Positions 1-10,879 of a stretch of DNA of 64,000 bases are shown here, one piece after another. This DNA comes from UKL13-2 sp044229235 (GTDB lineage Bacteria; Pseudomonadota; Gammaproteobacteria; Burkholderiales; Usitatibacteraceae), in NCBI GenBank assembly GCA_044229235.1, contig JBGATH010000004.1:62001-126000 (forward strand). Reading direction: 5' to 3'. A model generated the notes under the pieces. The model did not search any database. It saw only the letters and a list, made by a program, of their open reading frames with translations, and had not been told where the DNA came from. A program made the translations under genes and the position numbers. Each line of letters opens with the position of its first letter. The first letter of the stretch is position 1.

Positions 1-1
1 G

Positions 2-259
2 TACGGCGTGGAAATCGACACCCACACCGCCGACGGCCTCAAGGTCGCGCTCGACAACCGCGAGCCCGGCGAGACCATGGTGTGCCTCGAAACCGCGCTG
101 CCCGCCAAGTTCGAAGCCAGCATGATCGAAGCCTTGGGCCGCAAACCGGCGCGGCCGCCGTCACTGGCCGGCATTGAGTCGCTGCCGCAGCGTGTCGAGG
201 TCAAGGATGCCGATGCTGAGGCGCTCAAACGCTACATCGCGGCAGCGATCGCCGGGTAG
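2..259 (+). CDS. thrC: threonine synthase, C-terminal fragment (cut by window start)
   Basis: The reading frame is open from the first bases and ends at TAG 257-259, giving about 85 residues. The sequence (YGVEIDTHTADGLKVAL, then CLETALPAKFE, then ALPQR-like and a DA-rich tail) is the characteristic C-terminus of PLP-dependent threonine synthase, which converts O-phosphohomoserine to threonine in the cytoplasm. The PLP-binding and catalytic parts lie upstream of the window. The GTG at 8 is an internal valine, not a start. Identification rests on recognition of the family C-terminus and is fairly secure. Confidence 0.85.
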   Translation, partial: YGVEIDTHTADGLKVALDNREPGETMVCLETALPAKFEASMIEALGRKPARPPSLAGIESLPQRVEVKDADAEALKRYIAAAIAG

Positions 260-308
260 CATCTCGCCTACTGCTTACCCGAGCCTTCGGGCCACCAAAC
301 GCAAAGCG

Positions 309-365
309 CCAGCATCGGCGCGCCTTTCAGCCTAATTTGGTATGGAAAGGTGCCTCTGAGCTGGG
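309..365. repeat. palindromic repeat R1 (decayed copy)
   Basis: The left arm CCAGCATCGGCGCG and a central TTTCAGCC...GGAAAGG match the palindrome family seen six more times between genes of this window (2491, 7741, 15456, 27768, 57827, 62007). The right arm has drifted (TGCCTCTGAGCTGGG). It lies just 3' of thrC. Confidence 0.6.
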
Positions 366-557
366 GATTGGGCTTTCGCTGGCAGATCAAGCAGAAACAG
401 TGGCAAATCCGCTCATTTTTATGGCTACAGCAATCACGCCTGCTAGGGAGTGACAGCGCGAAATATCTGGAAATTTTGTCGGGAAATCTTACACTGACAC
501 TACATTTATGCGCACAGTTGGTACGCAAGCCACTAATTATTATTAGTAATCTTGATA

Positions 558-574
558 CGGGTTCGGATGTTGCT
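558..574 (+). promoter_or_regulatory. candidate sigma-54 (RpoN) promoter
   Basis: CGGGTTCGGATGTTGCT has the GG-N10-GC spacing of sigma-54 promoters (GG 560-561, GC 572-573), with a good -12 half (TTGCT) and a partial -24 half (GG..CG). It would start a transcript near 585, about 45 bases before the ATG at 630. PEP-CTERM genes are known to be often controlled by RpoN with the PrsK/PrsR two-component system, which makes the match plausible. A single motif hit can still be chance. Confidence 0.4.
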
Positions 575-629
575 TGATCAGGACCCAAGCAAGCTTCAAA
601 CAGCTCAACGTGCCACTTTGGGAGAAAAC

Positions 630-1301
630 ATGCGACTTCATAGAGTATGGTTTGCGCTTGCTGTAGCTATCTTGACTTCTTTGCCTGCGCATGCCGGTTA
701 CGTTCTTGGCGAGATAAAGGCGAATGGCGCCGTCACAGGACCACTCACCATCAATACCGGTTCAAGTGCCGATATTACGTCGACGTTTAACTACATCGCC
801 AGTAATTACCAGAACTCATACCAGCCGTATCACTGTCTATATGCGGACCCTCGGACGTGTTACTACGTTCCGGGCCAGTATTACAACGGCGTATTGGGAG
901 ATATGGCAACGGCCGGTCAAATTGTGTTCAATTGGGGCGACGGATCACTTGCGTCAATTTTTTCGCTGGGCGCCGGACTATCGCCAAATGCGTTCGACTT
1001 TTCTCACGTATACAACACCGCCGGCGTGTACAACATTGAGGTGTTCATTATCGCCTACACGCAGCAAACAAATTACGGTACCGGCTGCCAAAGCTCTAAC
1101 GGTTATCCCAATCCTTATTGCACTCAGCCGACAAGCTACAACTATGTTTCGACATCGCAAACTTCCTTTGGCAACAAGTTCTTGGTCACTGTAATGGATG
1201 CGCCGATAGACACGATACCCGAGCCTGGCTCGCTTGCCTTACTTGCGATAGGGCTTCTTGGGGTAAATGCTGCACGACGCCGCAATGCAGTCGTTTCCTA
1301 A
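630..1301 (+). CDS. PEP-CTERM sorting domain protein
   Basis: A 223-residue exported protein. The start at 630 is chosen because GGAGA lies 5 bases upstream and a good signal peptide follows directly (MRLHRVWFALAVAILTSLPAHA, cleavage after AHA). The body is rich in Tyr, Asn, Ser and Gly with several cysteines (CLYADPRTCYY, GCQSSNGYPNPYC) and resembles no enzyme I know. The C-terminus is a textbook PEP-CTERM signal: IPEPGSLALLAIGLLGV followed by AARRR. Such proteins are processed by exosortase and placed in the cell envelope or biofilm matrix. No exosortase gene is in the window. An upstream frame to 552 would add residues before the signal peptide and is not favoured. Confidence 0.85.
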   Translation: MRLHRVWFALAVAILTSLPAHAGYVLGEIKANGAVTGPLTINTGSSADITSTFNYIASNYQNSYQPYHCLYADPRTCYYVPGQYYNGVLGDMATAGQIVFNWGDGSLASIFSLGAGLSPNAFDFSHVYNTAGVYNIEVFIIAYTQQTNYGTGCQSSNGYPNPYCTQPTSYNYVSTSQTSFGNKFLVTVMDAPIDTIPEPGSLALLAIGLLGVNAARRRNAVVS

Positions 1302-1413
1302 GGTTCCCCGGGGTGAGGGTAAGCGCAACGCGCGTCAATAATTAGGCTCAGGCGGTACAAGTAATTACAACCGAGCACAACGCCCGCCCACTTCCCTCGC
1401 CGCTCCCTTCGGA

Positions 1414-2418
1414 TTAACTCAGCCAGATCCTGTTCACATAAAACACGCCTCCCGGCACAGGACCCGGCGAAAAGCAATTGAGTCCAGCGATGGCGTCGAG
1501 ATTGAGAAGCCGTCGCTTTGCGCCATGCTGGATTTCGTGTAACGGTATCAAAATTGTGTTTCGCGACTTTGCGGCGAGGATCACATCGCGGTTGAAGCGA
1601 TCGTCGTATTGGTTGATGTGCTGCCGGTCGTGAACGCGAATGACTATGTGCAGATCGCGCGGACCGGGATTGGTGAGGTCTATGGCCAATGACTGGTAGC
1701 GGCTCCAGCGCGGGTAGGGCTCGGTGATGGACAGGCCCGGATACTCGCCGTTGTCGAGTGCCACCTTCACCGCCGTGATGACGTTTCCGCTGGCCGCGTC
1801 TGCTGGTAACGCGTCCGGCCTGGCGCTTTCGGGCAATGGCATCACCGACAGATTGCCGGCACCCGTGGCCACGAAATACATGTCGAGGCGCGATGGGTTT
1901 TCGAGAATGACCGGAAAGGCCGCGTCGCGGACGGCGTACGCGGCCACGCACCAGGCCAGTGGTGCCAGCGAGACGCCCGCCGCCGCCAGCGCCAACAGCG
2001 CGGCGCCAAGCCGGGAGCCGGTTGGCCGCGCCAGGCGCCCGCTGCCGAAGGCGGCAGCGTGGCCAGCCAGGCACGCCGTCGCGCCGATAGCATCGCTGAT
2101 CACATCGGCGAGGCGGGCATCGCGATGGGTGAAAAGCTGGGCGATCTCGGTTGCGGCGCCGATCAACACCGTGATGATGAACGCCGCCAGATAGGCAACC
2201 CAGGGCGGTCTGGTCAGCATGAAATTGCGTTTGGCCAGCAATGAAAAGACCAGCAGGGCGATGAGGCCGAATGCCAGGGGATGGCCGGTCTTGTGCAGGA
2301 CGTGAAGGAATTTCGTCGTGTTCGGCAGGCCCTTGAACACCACCAGCGCGGCGAGCAGCGTGATCGCGACGAGCGATGCGATGTTTCTGGCGGAGACCGT
2401 ATTTCCTGGATTGGTCAC
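1414..2418 (-). CDS. VanZ-like membrane protein with extra C-terminal domain
   Basis: 334 residues. The N-terminal 150 residues carry several hydrophobic helices and the VanZ-family pattern: KTGHPLAFGLIALLVFSLL, then ATEIAQLFTHRDARLADVISDAIGA (conserved H, E..Q.F..R..D..D). Two more helices follow near residues 130-160. The C-terminal half is soluble and beta-rich with HIVIRVHDRQH and ends NRIWLS. VanZ homologues are linked with glycopeptide resistance or envelope polysaccharides, but most chromosomal members have no assigned role. The gene stands alone on the minus strand. The C-terminal domain is unidentified and probably lies outside the membrane. Confidence 0.7.
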   Translation of the reverse strand: MTNPGNTVSARNIASLVAITLLAALVVFKGLPNTTKFLHVLHKTGHPLAFGLIALLVFSLLAKRNFMLTRPPWVAYLAAFIITVLIGAATEIAQLFTHRDARLADVISDAIGATACLAGHAAAFGSGRLARPTGSRLGAALLALAAAGVSLAPLAWCVAAYAVRDAAFPVILENPSRLDMYFVATGAGNLSVMPLPESARPDALPADAASGNVITAVKVALDNGEYPGLSITEPYPRWSRYQSLAIDLTNPGPRDLHIVIRVHDRQHINQYDDRFNRDVILAAKSRNTILIPLHEIQHGAKRRLLNLDAIAGLNCFSPGPVPGGVFYVNRIWLS

Positions 2419-2490
2419 GACAGCGGCGGGGCAAGCTGATCGCAGCGCGTCATCCGTGGGTGCATCCGGCTGCGATCAACAGTTGAAACT

Positions 2491-2546
2491 CCAGCATTGG
2501 CGCGCTTTACAGACCGAAAATGGCCCAGCAGCCGCGCCAGTGCTGG
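2491..2546. repeat. palindromic repeat R2
   Basis: The arms CCAGCATTGGCGCG (2491-2504) and CGCGCCAGTGCTGG (2533-2546) pair almost perfectly around a centre containing GACCGAAAATGG. It lies between the DUF1801 gene stop and the VanZ-like gene start. It is one of the best preserved copies of the family in this window. Confidence 0.85.
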
Positions 2547-2566
2547 CGTTCCGGATTTTCCGCTGT

Positions 2567-3022
2567 TCAAGCCCGCCGCGGCCGCTGCTTCGGCGAGATC
2601 GACTTGATGATGATCTGGTGCCTGTCGTTCGGTGAAAACGGCACCTTGGCCTGCTTGATCGCTGCCAGCATCAGCTCGCGCACGTCGGGCGACAACAATG
2701 TTGACGGCTCGGTGAGGCGGATGTGGCGCACCACGGTGCCGTCACCGCCGAGCAGCTTCTTCGGGTCCGGCAGGGCGGCGCCGTGCAGAAAAAACAGCGT
2801 GACCCACTTCGGGTACACGGCGATCGAAAACACCGCATCCGCAGTATTGGCGTTCGGGCCGAAGCCGATGGCCAGCGCGTTGAAATTGTCGTAAACCAGC
2901 TCGGTGGCACAGGGCAGCAGCGCGCGCATGCGCTCCAGCTCTTCGCGTGCGCGACCGGCCACGTTCGGTGAAAACTTGTTGATGAACTTGTCCAACTGGG
3001 CACGCGCTTCGGCTTCGGTCAT
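2567..3022 (-). CDS. DUF1801-family protein
   Basis: A 151-residue soluble protein. The pattern matches DUF1801/YdhG-type proteins: an N-terminal helix with ARAEELERMR, then LPCATELVYDNFNALAIGFGPN, a beta strand IAVYPKWVTLFFLHGAALPDP, and a C-terminal helix ending IIIKSISPKQRPRRA. The function of the family is unknown. It starts 2 bases after the stop of the upstream small membrane-protein gene, so translation is probably coupled. The mlaA gene heads this likely operon. Confidence 0.75.
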   Translation of the reverse strand: MTEAEARAQLDKFINKFSPNVAGRAREELERMRALLPCATELVYDNFNALAIGFGPNANTADAVFSIAVYPKWVTLFFLHGAALPDPKKLLGGDGTVVRHIRLTEPSTLLSPDVRELMLAAIKQAKVPFSPNDRHQIIIKSISPKQRPRRA

Positions 3023-3024
3023 GA

Positions 3025-3261
3025 TCAGGGCCCCGCTCGAAAAAACATCAGATAGGCGGCCAGCAGCGCGAGCGCCGCGCCGCCGGTGATGCCGCCGAAC
3101 AACAGCAGCGCAATGCGCTGGTCGTCATCCTGGTCGCGCCTGGGTTGCGCAATGTCGCGCTGCGCGGAAACGGCCTGCCGCCGCGCGGCCAGACAAAAGC
3201 CGAGGACCGCCACCATGATCGAGAAAAACGCGAACAGGATGGCAATCAGCGCGGCGTCCAT
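3025..3261 (-). CDS. small two-helix membrane protein, unknown
   Basis: 78 residues with two hydrophobic helices (about residues 4-26, LIAILFAFFSIMVAVLGFCL, and 50-72, ALLLFGGITGGAALALLAAY) joined by a charged stretch RDIAQPRRDQDDDQR. I recognise no family. Its position 8 bases after mlaA and 2 bases before the DUF1801 gene, all on the minus strand, supports it as a real co-transcribed gene. A role in the envelope is only a guess from location. Confidence 0.6.
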   Translation of the reverse strand: MDAALIAILFAFFSIMVAVLGFCLAARRQAVSAQRDIAQPRRDQDDDQRIALLLFGGITGGAALALLAAYLMFFRAGP

Positions 3262-3269
3262 GGCGTGGG

Positions 3270-4025
3270 CTACTTCTTGTCCGGCTTGTCCGCAGCGCGC
3301 GGCGGCGAGAGGTCATCGTCCAGTTTGTCGAGCACATCCTGCGGCACCTTGCCGTCATGCACCATGCGCAGGCGGCGCTGCAGGTAGGCGTCGCGCAGGA
3401 ACTGGTATTTGTCCAGGGCGGCCTGGTCGAGTGTGTCGCCGGCGCCGAGCAGGGTGGCTCGTAGGTTGATGACCTCGAGACCGTAGACAGAGTTGCGGGT
3501 CGGCACATGATCCACCTGGCGCGCCCAGCCGGCGTAGGAGTCGGCGTAGCGTCCCATGCCGTCGCGCAGCGTGCTCGGGCCCATGAACGGCACCATCAGG
3601 AACGGGCCGCTGCCGACGCCCCATTTGCCCAGCGTCTGGCCGAAGTCTTCTTCGTGCCTTTCCAGACCCATGGGTGTGGCCACGTCGAACAGGCCGAGCA
3701 CGCCCAGGGTGGAATTGACCAGGAAGCGGCCAAGGTCGCTGAGTGCGTCGCGCGGTTTGCCCTGCAGCAGGTTATTCACCGAGACCGAGACCTCGCCGAC
3801 ATTGCTGAAGGCGTTGGCAACGCCGGACCGCACGAAATTTGGCGTGACCGCCTGATAGCCCTGTGCGACCGGCTTCAGCACGGCGCGATCCACCGCGTCG
3901 TTGAACGCATAGGTGCCGCGGTTGAGGCTTTCAAGCGGGTCGGCCGGGGGTGCGACGGTTGATGCGCAACCGGCGAGGAACAGCAGCGCGGCAACAGGCA
4001 AAAACGGGAGCGTGCGAAATATCAT
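3270..4025 (-). CDS. mlaA: MlaA/VacJ outer-membrane lipoprotein
   Basis: 251 residues. The start at 4025 is chosen because it gives a clean lipoprotein signal, MIFRTLPFLPVAALLFLAGC with lipobox LAGC (Cys at about 20). The frame is open further upstream but reads as proline- and serine-rich non-signal sequence. MlaA features follow: DPLESLNRGTYAFNDAVDRA, then FVRSGVANAFSNVGEVSVSVNNLLQGK, GRFLVNSTLGVLGLFD, and GVGSGPFLMVPFMGPSTLRDG. MlaA removes phospholipids from the outer leaflet of the outer membrane and hands them to MlaC. The rest of the Mla system is not in the window. It is the first gene of a three-gene minus-strand unit. Confidence 0.92.
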   Translation of the reverse strand: MIFRTLPFLPVAALLFLAGCASTVAPPADPLESLNRGTYAFNDAVDRAVLKPVAQGYQAVTPNFVRSGVANAFSNVGEVSVSVNNLLQGKPRDALSDLGRFLVNSTLGVLGLFDVATPMGLERHEEDFGQTLGKWGVGSGPFLMVPFMGPSTLRDGMGRYADSYAGWARQVDHVPTRNSVYGLEVINLRATLLGAGDTLDQAALDKYQFLRDAYLQRRLRMVHDGKVPQDVLDKLDDDLSPPRAADKPDKK

Positions 4026-4141
4026 GGGCAAAGGAAATGTCCGGATTGAGAAAAATGGTGAGGAAGAGGGTGAGTAAAAAGGTAAAAATGGGTGAAGGGG
4101 CAAGTCACGCGGCGGCACCCGCGCAGCCGCATGCAAAGGCC

Positions 4142-5011
4142 TCAGTGCATCGTGAAGCGCATGGACAGGTCCAGCGCTTCAATGTCCTTGGTCAGGCTGC
4201 CGATGGAAATGCGGTGAACGCCGGTTTCGGCGATCTCGCGCACGGATCTGAGATTGATGCCCCCGGACGCCTCAAGTTCCACGCCCGGCCATCCGGCGGC
4301 AATGCGCACCGCCTCGCGCATCTGCGCCGGCGACATGTTGTCCAGCAGCACCAGCCTCGCGCCGCATTGCAGCGCTTCCTGTAGCTGGTCGAGCGTTTCA
4401 ACTTCGATTTCGATCATCGTGTCGCGCGGCGCCTGGTGCTGCACCAGCGCAAACGCCGCCTCGAGGGCCGGGCGGATACCGCCCGCCGCCATGATGTGGT
4501 TTTCCTTGATGAGGATGCCGTCAAACAGGCCGACGCGGTGGTTGTAGCCGCCGCCGGCGCGCACCGCGTATTTCTGCGCCAGGCGCAGGCCCGGCAGCGT
4601 CTTGCGGGTGTCGAGGATTTTCGTCGGCGTGCCTTCAACCGCGTTCACGAAGGCGCGGGTGCGGGTGGCGACCGCGGATAGCGTTTGCAGGAAATTCAGC
4701 GCGGCGCGCTCGGCGGTAAGCAAGGCGCGGGCCGGTCCGGTGAGTTCGCAGAGCTGGGCGTCGGCGATGATCTGGTCACCATCCTGCACATGCCAGAACA
4801 GTTCGCAATCCGGGTCCACTTCGGTGAAGCAGCGTTCGAACCACTCCCGCCCCGCGATCACGCCGGCCTGCCGGGCAATCACGCGCGCCGTGCCACGGGC
4901 GTTGGCGGGAATCAGCATGGCGGTGAGGTCGCCGCCACCGACGTCCTCATTGATGGCGCGGGTGACGTCCTCGGTAACGCTTCTTTCCAGTTCAAAGTTT
5001 CGATCTGACAT
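4142..5011 (-). CDS. nadC: nicotinate-nucleotide pyrophosphorylase (carboxylating)
   Basis: 289 residues, the usual length. NadC makes nicotinate mononucleotide from quinolinate and PRPP in de novo NAD synthesis. Family motifs seen: EDVGGGDLTA near the N-terminus, LLTAERAALNFLQ, the substrate loop ILDTRKTLPGLRLAQKYAVR, GGYNHRVGLFDGILIKENH, then EIEVETLDQ and the C-terminal ASGGINLRSV...GVHRISIGSLT. GGAAC lies just before the ATG. It is divergent from clpB across a short promoter region. Confidence 0.95.
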   Translation of the reverse strand: MSDRNFELERSVTEDVTRAINEDVGGGDLTAMLIPANARGTARVIARQAGVIAGREWFERCFTEVDPDCELFWHVQDGDQIIADAQLCELTGPARALLTAERAALNFLQTLSAVATRTRAFVNAVEGTPTKILDTRKTLPGLRLAQKYAVRAGGGYNHRVGLFDGILIKENHIMAAGGIRPALEAAFALVQHQAPRDTMIEIEVETLDQLQEALQCGARLVLLDNMSPAQMREAVRIAAGWPGVELEASGGINLRSVREIAETGVHRISIGSLTKDIEALDLSMRFTMH

Positions 5012-5030
5012 GGTCTCGTTCCGAAAAACC

Positions 5031-5059
5031 CCTTGAATTGAGGGGGCATGTCCCTATCT
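5031..5059 (+). promoter_or_regulatory. sigma-32 (RpoH) heat-shock promoter of clpB
   Basis: A -35 CCTTGAA (5031-5037) and a -10 CCCTATCT (5052-5059) are separated by 14 bases. This closely fits the RpoH consensus CTTGAAA / CCCCATNT. Transcription would begin near 5066 and leave a leader of about 60 bases before the clpB ATG at 5125. clpB is a classic RpoH target, so motif and gene agree. Confidence 0.8.
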
Positions 5060-5124
5060 GCAATGCAACGATGCACGAGCGGTGCGTCGACAAAACCATT
5101 CTAGGCCGATTCAGGCAGGACAAC

Positions 5125-7716
<2,592 letters not shown>

Positions 7717-7740
7717 CAACGGGCACGTCAGGGCCTGTCC

Positions 7741-7806
7741 AAACACCAGCACCGGCGCGGCTTCCAGGCCAATAATGGCTGGAAATCCGCGCTGGTGCTG
7801 GTGTTT
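7741..7806. repeat. palindromic repeat R3
   Basis: AAACACCAGCACCGGCGCGG and its inverted partner CCGCGCTGGTGCTGGTGTTT enclose TTCCAGGCC-AATAAT-GGCTGGAA, giving a nearly perfect hairpin of about 66 bases. It lies 25 bases after the clpB stop. No T-run follows, so it is not a standard intrinsic terminator. It could still protect the mRNA 3' end, as REP hairpins do. Confidence 0.85.
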
Positions 7807-7957
7807 GTACTTCTTGTCAGTGCCGCTTTTCGCGGATTTTCTTGATTTCGAGCAGAGGCTTGCGCGATATCAGAAACCCGGCCCACTGAATGTGGTCCCA
7901 TGAGGGCACCCATCACGGACAGATATTTTCCGGCCGTGACGCAAACTGCTCGCCATC

Positions 7958-9514
7958 ATGGCCCCAACAAAAATGCCCGCGCGTCGCGCCGGTTTCACGC
8001 CGGTGACCGGGAAGAATGGTGGGCGCCGACGTGCGGGTTGCGCGGCCGCGTGCGCGCTTCTGCTGTCCGCCTGCAGCGGGTTCGGCGCGCCCCGGCACAC
8101 CAGCCCCGATATCGACATTCCTGCCGCCTGGTCGGCGGCACCTGCAACGCTACCTAATACGCCGAAAGCTGCGCCCGGCGACGCGGCCCTCTCGCAATGG
8201 TGGCTGCGCTTCAACGATCCACTGCTCACCTCACTGATCAGCCGCGCCCTGGAGGCCAATACCAGCGTGCAGGCCGCGACGGCGGCATTGCGGCAGGCGC
8301 GTGCCGCGCGCGATCTGTCGGCGGCCGGTCTATGGCCGTCGCTGGATGGCGCGGTTTCCGCGCAGCGCAACCGCAACGGCAACGCCGATGCCACCAGCAC
8401 CTACCGCGCGGGCCTCGATGCCGCGTGGGAGATCGATGTATTCGGCGGTAACCGCGCCGCGCTGGCGGCCGGCGAGGCCGGCGTGCGTGCCGGTACGGCG
8501 AATCTGGCCGACGTGCAGGTTTCGGTGGCCGCCGAGGTCGCGCTGAACTACGTGGCGCTACGCGGCGCCGAGGCGCGCCTGGCGATCGGTGAAAGTAACC
8601 TCGCCAGCCAGATGCAGACCCGGCAGTTCACCACCTGGCGCATGCAGGCCGGCTTGGCGTCCTCGCTCGATACCGAGCAGGCCCGCGCCGCCGCCGAGCA
8701 GACCGCCGCCCAGCAGCCGCTGTTGCGCGCCGCGGTTGCGCAGGCGCAGCACGCGCTGGCGGTACTGACCGGACAGCCGCCGGCCGCATTGGCAAACGAG
8801 CTCGCCGCGGGCGGGCCGATTCCGCAAGCCGGCGACGACATCGCGCCCGCCATGCCGGCCGAGGTGTTGCGCCGGCGGCCCGACGTGCGCATGGCCGAAC
8901 ACCAGCTGGCCGCGGCGCTGGCGCGGGTGGACGTGGCCGATGTTGCGCGCCTGCCAAATTTCAGGCTCAGCGGTTCGCTCGGCCTCGGTGCCGCGTCGTT
9001 CTCCGCGCTGGGTGACAGCGCATCGGTGCTGCGCGCGATGCTGGCCGCGGTCTCGATGCCGCTCTTCGACGGCGGCGCCGGTGCGGCACAAGTGCGCGTG
9101 CAGGAAGCGGCGCTGGAGCAGACACGCGTCGCCTACGCGGCGTCGATCCTGACGGCGCTTAAAGAGGTGGAAGACGCGCTGGCGCTACTGCACAACGATC
9201 GCGAACGGCGGGCGCGCCTGGCGCAAGCCGCCGATGCGGCTGCCAACGCGGCGCTGATGGCGGGCCAGCGCTACGCCAGCGGCCTGATCGATTTCCAGAC
9301 GGTGCTGGATACGCAACGAACCCAGCTCAATACTCAGGACAGCCTGGCCAGCGCCGAGGCAACCGTCGCCGGCGACGTGGTGCGGCTTTGCAAGGCGCTG
9401 GGCGGCGGCTGGACGCCGGAAGCAGCGGTCGAGGCCCCAGCGCCGGCGTCTGCCATCAACCGCGATGACCGGACATCGCCGTCGTCGCCCACCCACGCAA
9501 AGACCCGACCATGA
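7958..9514 (+). CDS. TolC/NodT-family outer-membrane efflux lipoprotein
   Basis: 518 residues. The N-terminus holds a run of basic residues, a hydrophobic stretch and the lipobox LLLSAC (Cys near 39). Two outer membrane efflux (OEP) repeats follow, with the family hallmarks WWLRFNDPLLTSLISRALEANTSV-like start, YRAGLDAAWEIDVFGG, the mid-repeat AEVLRRRPDVRMAEHQL, and SMPLFDGG. The protein forms the outer-membrane and periplasmic duct of a tripartite pump. It overlaps the adaptor gene by ATGA at 9511, so it belongs to one operon with the MacA- and MacB-like genes. No strong ribosome site marks 7958; 7973 is an alternative start. Confidence 0.88.
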   Translation: MAPTKMPARRAGFTPVTGKNGGRRRAGCAAACALLLSACSGFGAPRHTSPDIDIPAAWSAAPATLPNTPKAAPGDAALSQWWLRFNDPLLTSLISRALEANTSVQAATAALRQARAARDLSAAGLWPSLDGAVSAQRNRNGNADATSTYRAGLDAAWEIDVFGGNRAALAAGEAGVRAGTANLADVQVSVAAEVALNYVALRGAEARLAIGESNLASQMQTRQFTTWRMQAGLASSLDTEQARAAAEQTAAQQPLLRAAVAQAQHALAVLTGQPPAALANELAAGGPIPQAGDDIAPAMPAEVLRRRPDVRMAEHQLAAALARVDVADVARLPNFRLSGSLGLGAASFSALGDSASVLRAMLAAVSMPLFDGGAGAAQVRVQEAALEQTRVAYAASILTALKEVEDALALLHNDRERRARLAQAADAAANAALMAGQRYASGLIDFQTVLDTQRTQLNTQDSLASAEATVAGDVVRLCKALGGGWTPEAAVEAPAPASAINRDDRTSPSSPTHAKTRP

Positions 9515-10842
9515 ACGCCACCGCCCCCCCGGCCGCACCCGCCCGCCCGCAAACCCTTGCCATGATGCTCGGTGAGCCGGAACAGCGCCCGTGGGTCCGC
9601 CGGCCGGTGACATGGATCGCCGCCGCGCTGCTGGTGTCGGCGGCCATCGGCATCTGGGCATGGCTCGCGCAGCAGCAAGCCGGCGGCGCACCGAAGTTTG
9701 TCACCCACACCGTCGAGCGCGGCAACCTGACGCTATCCGTGACCGCAAACGGCACGCTGCAGCCGACGCGCGCCATCAATCTCGGCAGCGAACTGTCCGG
9801 GACGGTGCTGAAGGTAAATGTCGATGTCAACGATCGCATCCGCAAGGGGCAGGTGCTGGTGGAGCTCGATACGGCAAAGCTGCGCGACCAGATCCTGCGC
9901 TCGCAGGCAGCGCTGGCGGCAGCCCACGCCAAGGTTGCGCAAGCGGCGGCCACGGTAAAGGAATCCACCGCGACACTAGCCCGGCTGGAAGAAGTCTCGC
10001 GGCTCTCCGGCGGCAAGGTGCCCTCGCAGGCCGAACTGGACAGTGCCCGCGCGGGGCTGGTCCGCGCCCAGGCCGAGCAGGCGGCCGCGGCGGCCAGCGT
10101 CAACGACGCGCAAGCTGCGCTCTCCACCGACGAAATCAACCTCTCCAAGGCCTCGATCCGCGCACCCGCCGATGGCGTGGTGCTGACGCGCAACGTTGAT
10201 CCGGGCAACGCGGTCGCCGCATCGCTGCAGGCCGTCACCCTGTTCAGCATCGCCGAGGACCTCGCCCAGCTGCGGTTGCAGGTGTACGTGGACGAAGCCG
10301 ACGTCGGCGCCGTGCAGGTGGGCCAGCCCGCCACGTTTACCGTGAGCGCCTATCCGGGGCGCAAATTTCCGGCAAAGATCACGCGCGTCGCCTACGGCTC
10401 GACGATCACCGACAACGTCGTCACCTACATCACGTATCTCGATGTCGACAACCGCGACCTGAGCCTGCGCCCGGGCATGACCGCCACCGCGACCATCACC
10501 GCGCGCCAGCGCAGCGACGTTCTGCTGGTACCCAACACGGCGTTGCGTTTCACGCCTACCAACGCGACCGCGGCGGCGACCGAGGCGTCCGCCAAGCCGG
10601 GCGGTGGCGGCATCGTCTCCTCGCTGGTGCCGCGCATGCCGCGCGGCAGCACGCGCGCGCCGGCAGCCAATGGCGCCGGCACCGCGACCGCGCGGCAGGT
10701 GTGGATATTGCGCGATGGCGCCGCCACGCCGCTGTCGGTGTTGCCGGGCATCAGCGACGGTCGCATGACCGAGATCACCGGCGGTGAGCTGCAGGCCAGC
10801 ATGCAGGTCATCACCGACCAGAAGGTTTCGGGCGCGAAGTGA
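9511..10842 (+). CDS. MacA-like periplasmic adaptor (membrane fusion protein)
   Basis: 443 residues. One N-terminal membrane anchor (about 32-52), then the HlyD/RND adaptor fold: THTVERGNLTLSVTANGTLQP, the lipoyl-like half INLGSELSGTVLKVNVDVNDRI-type, a coiled-coil hairpin rich in Ala and Lys (about 130-210), and the second half IRAPADGVVLTRNVDPGNAV. A beta-barrel region follows with LRPGMTATATITA. Near residues 355-390 there is a low-complexity Gly/Pro/Arg insert. It bridges the MacB-type ABC permease and the outer-membrane channel. It overlaps the upstream gene by 4 bases. Confidence 0.9.
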   Translation: MNATAPPAAPARPQTLAMMLGEPEQRPWVRRPVTWIAAALLVSAAIGIWAWLAQQQAGGAPKFVTHTVERGNLTLSVTANGTLQPTRAINLGSELSGTVLKVNVDVNDRIRKGQVLVELDTAKLRDQILRSQAALAAAHAKVAQAAATVKESTATLARLEEVSRLSGGKVPSQAELDSARAGLVRAQAEQAAAAASVNDAQAALSTDEINLSKASIRAPADGVVLTRNVDPGNAVAASLQAVTLFSIAEDLAQLRLQVYVDEADVGAVQVGQPATFTVSAYPGRKFPAKITRVAYGSTITDNVVTYITYLDVDNRDLSLRPGMTATATITARQRSDVLLVPNTALRFTPTNATAAATEASAKPGGGGIVSSLVPRMPRGSTRAPAANGAGTATARQVWILRDGAATPLSVLPGISDGRMTEITGGELQASMQVITDQKVSGAK

Positions 10843-10879
10843 CGGACGCAGCCTGCGGTCCACACGTCCCCGCCCAAGC

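Larger units (their letters stand above)
260..629. other. 370-base stretch without a gene
   Basis: Between thrC and the PEP-CTERM gene no convincing reading frame is visible. The stretch holds a decayed copy of the palindromic repeat family (309-365), an AT-richer segment (about 470-555), a possible sigma-54-type promoter (558-574) and the ribosome binding site of the next gene (GGAGA at 621-625). Confidence 0.6.

Noticed and set aside
7741..7806. Repeat R3 as an intrinsic terminator of clpB
   Set aside because: The hairpin is strong but no T-run follows on the plus strand, and the same element occurs elsewhere as a repeat family.
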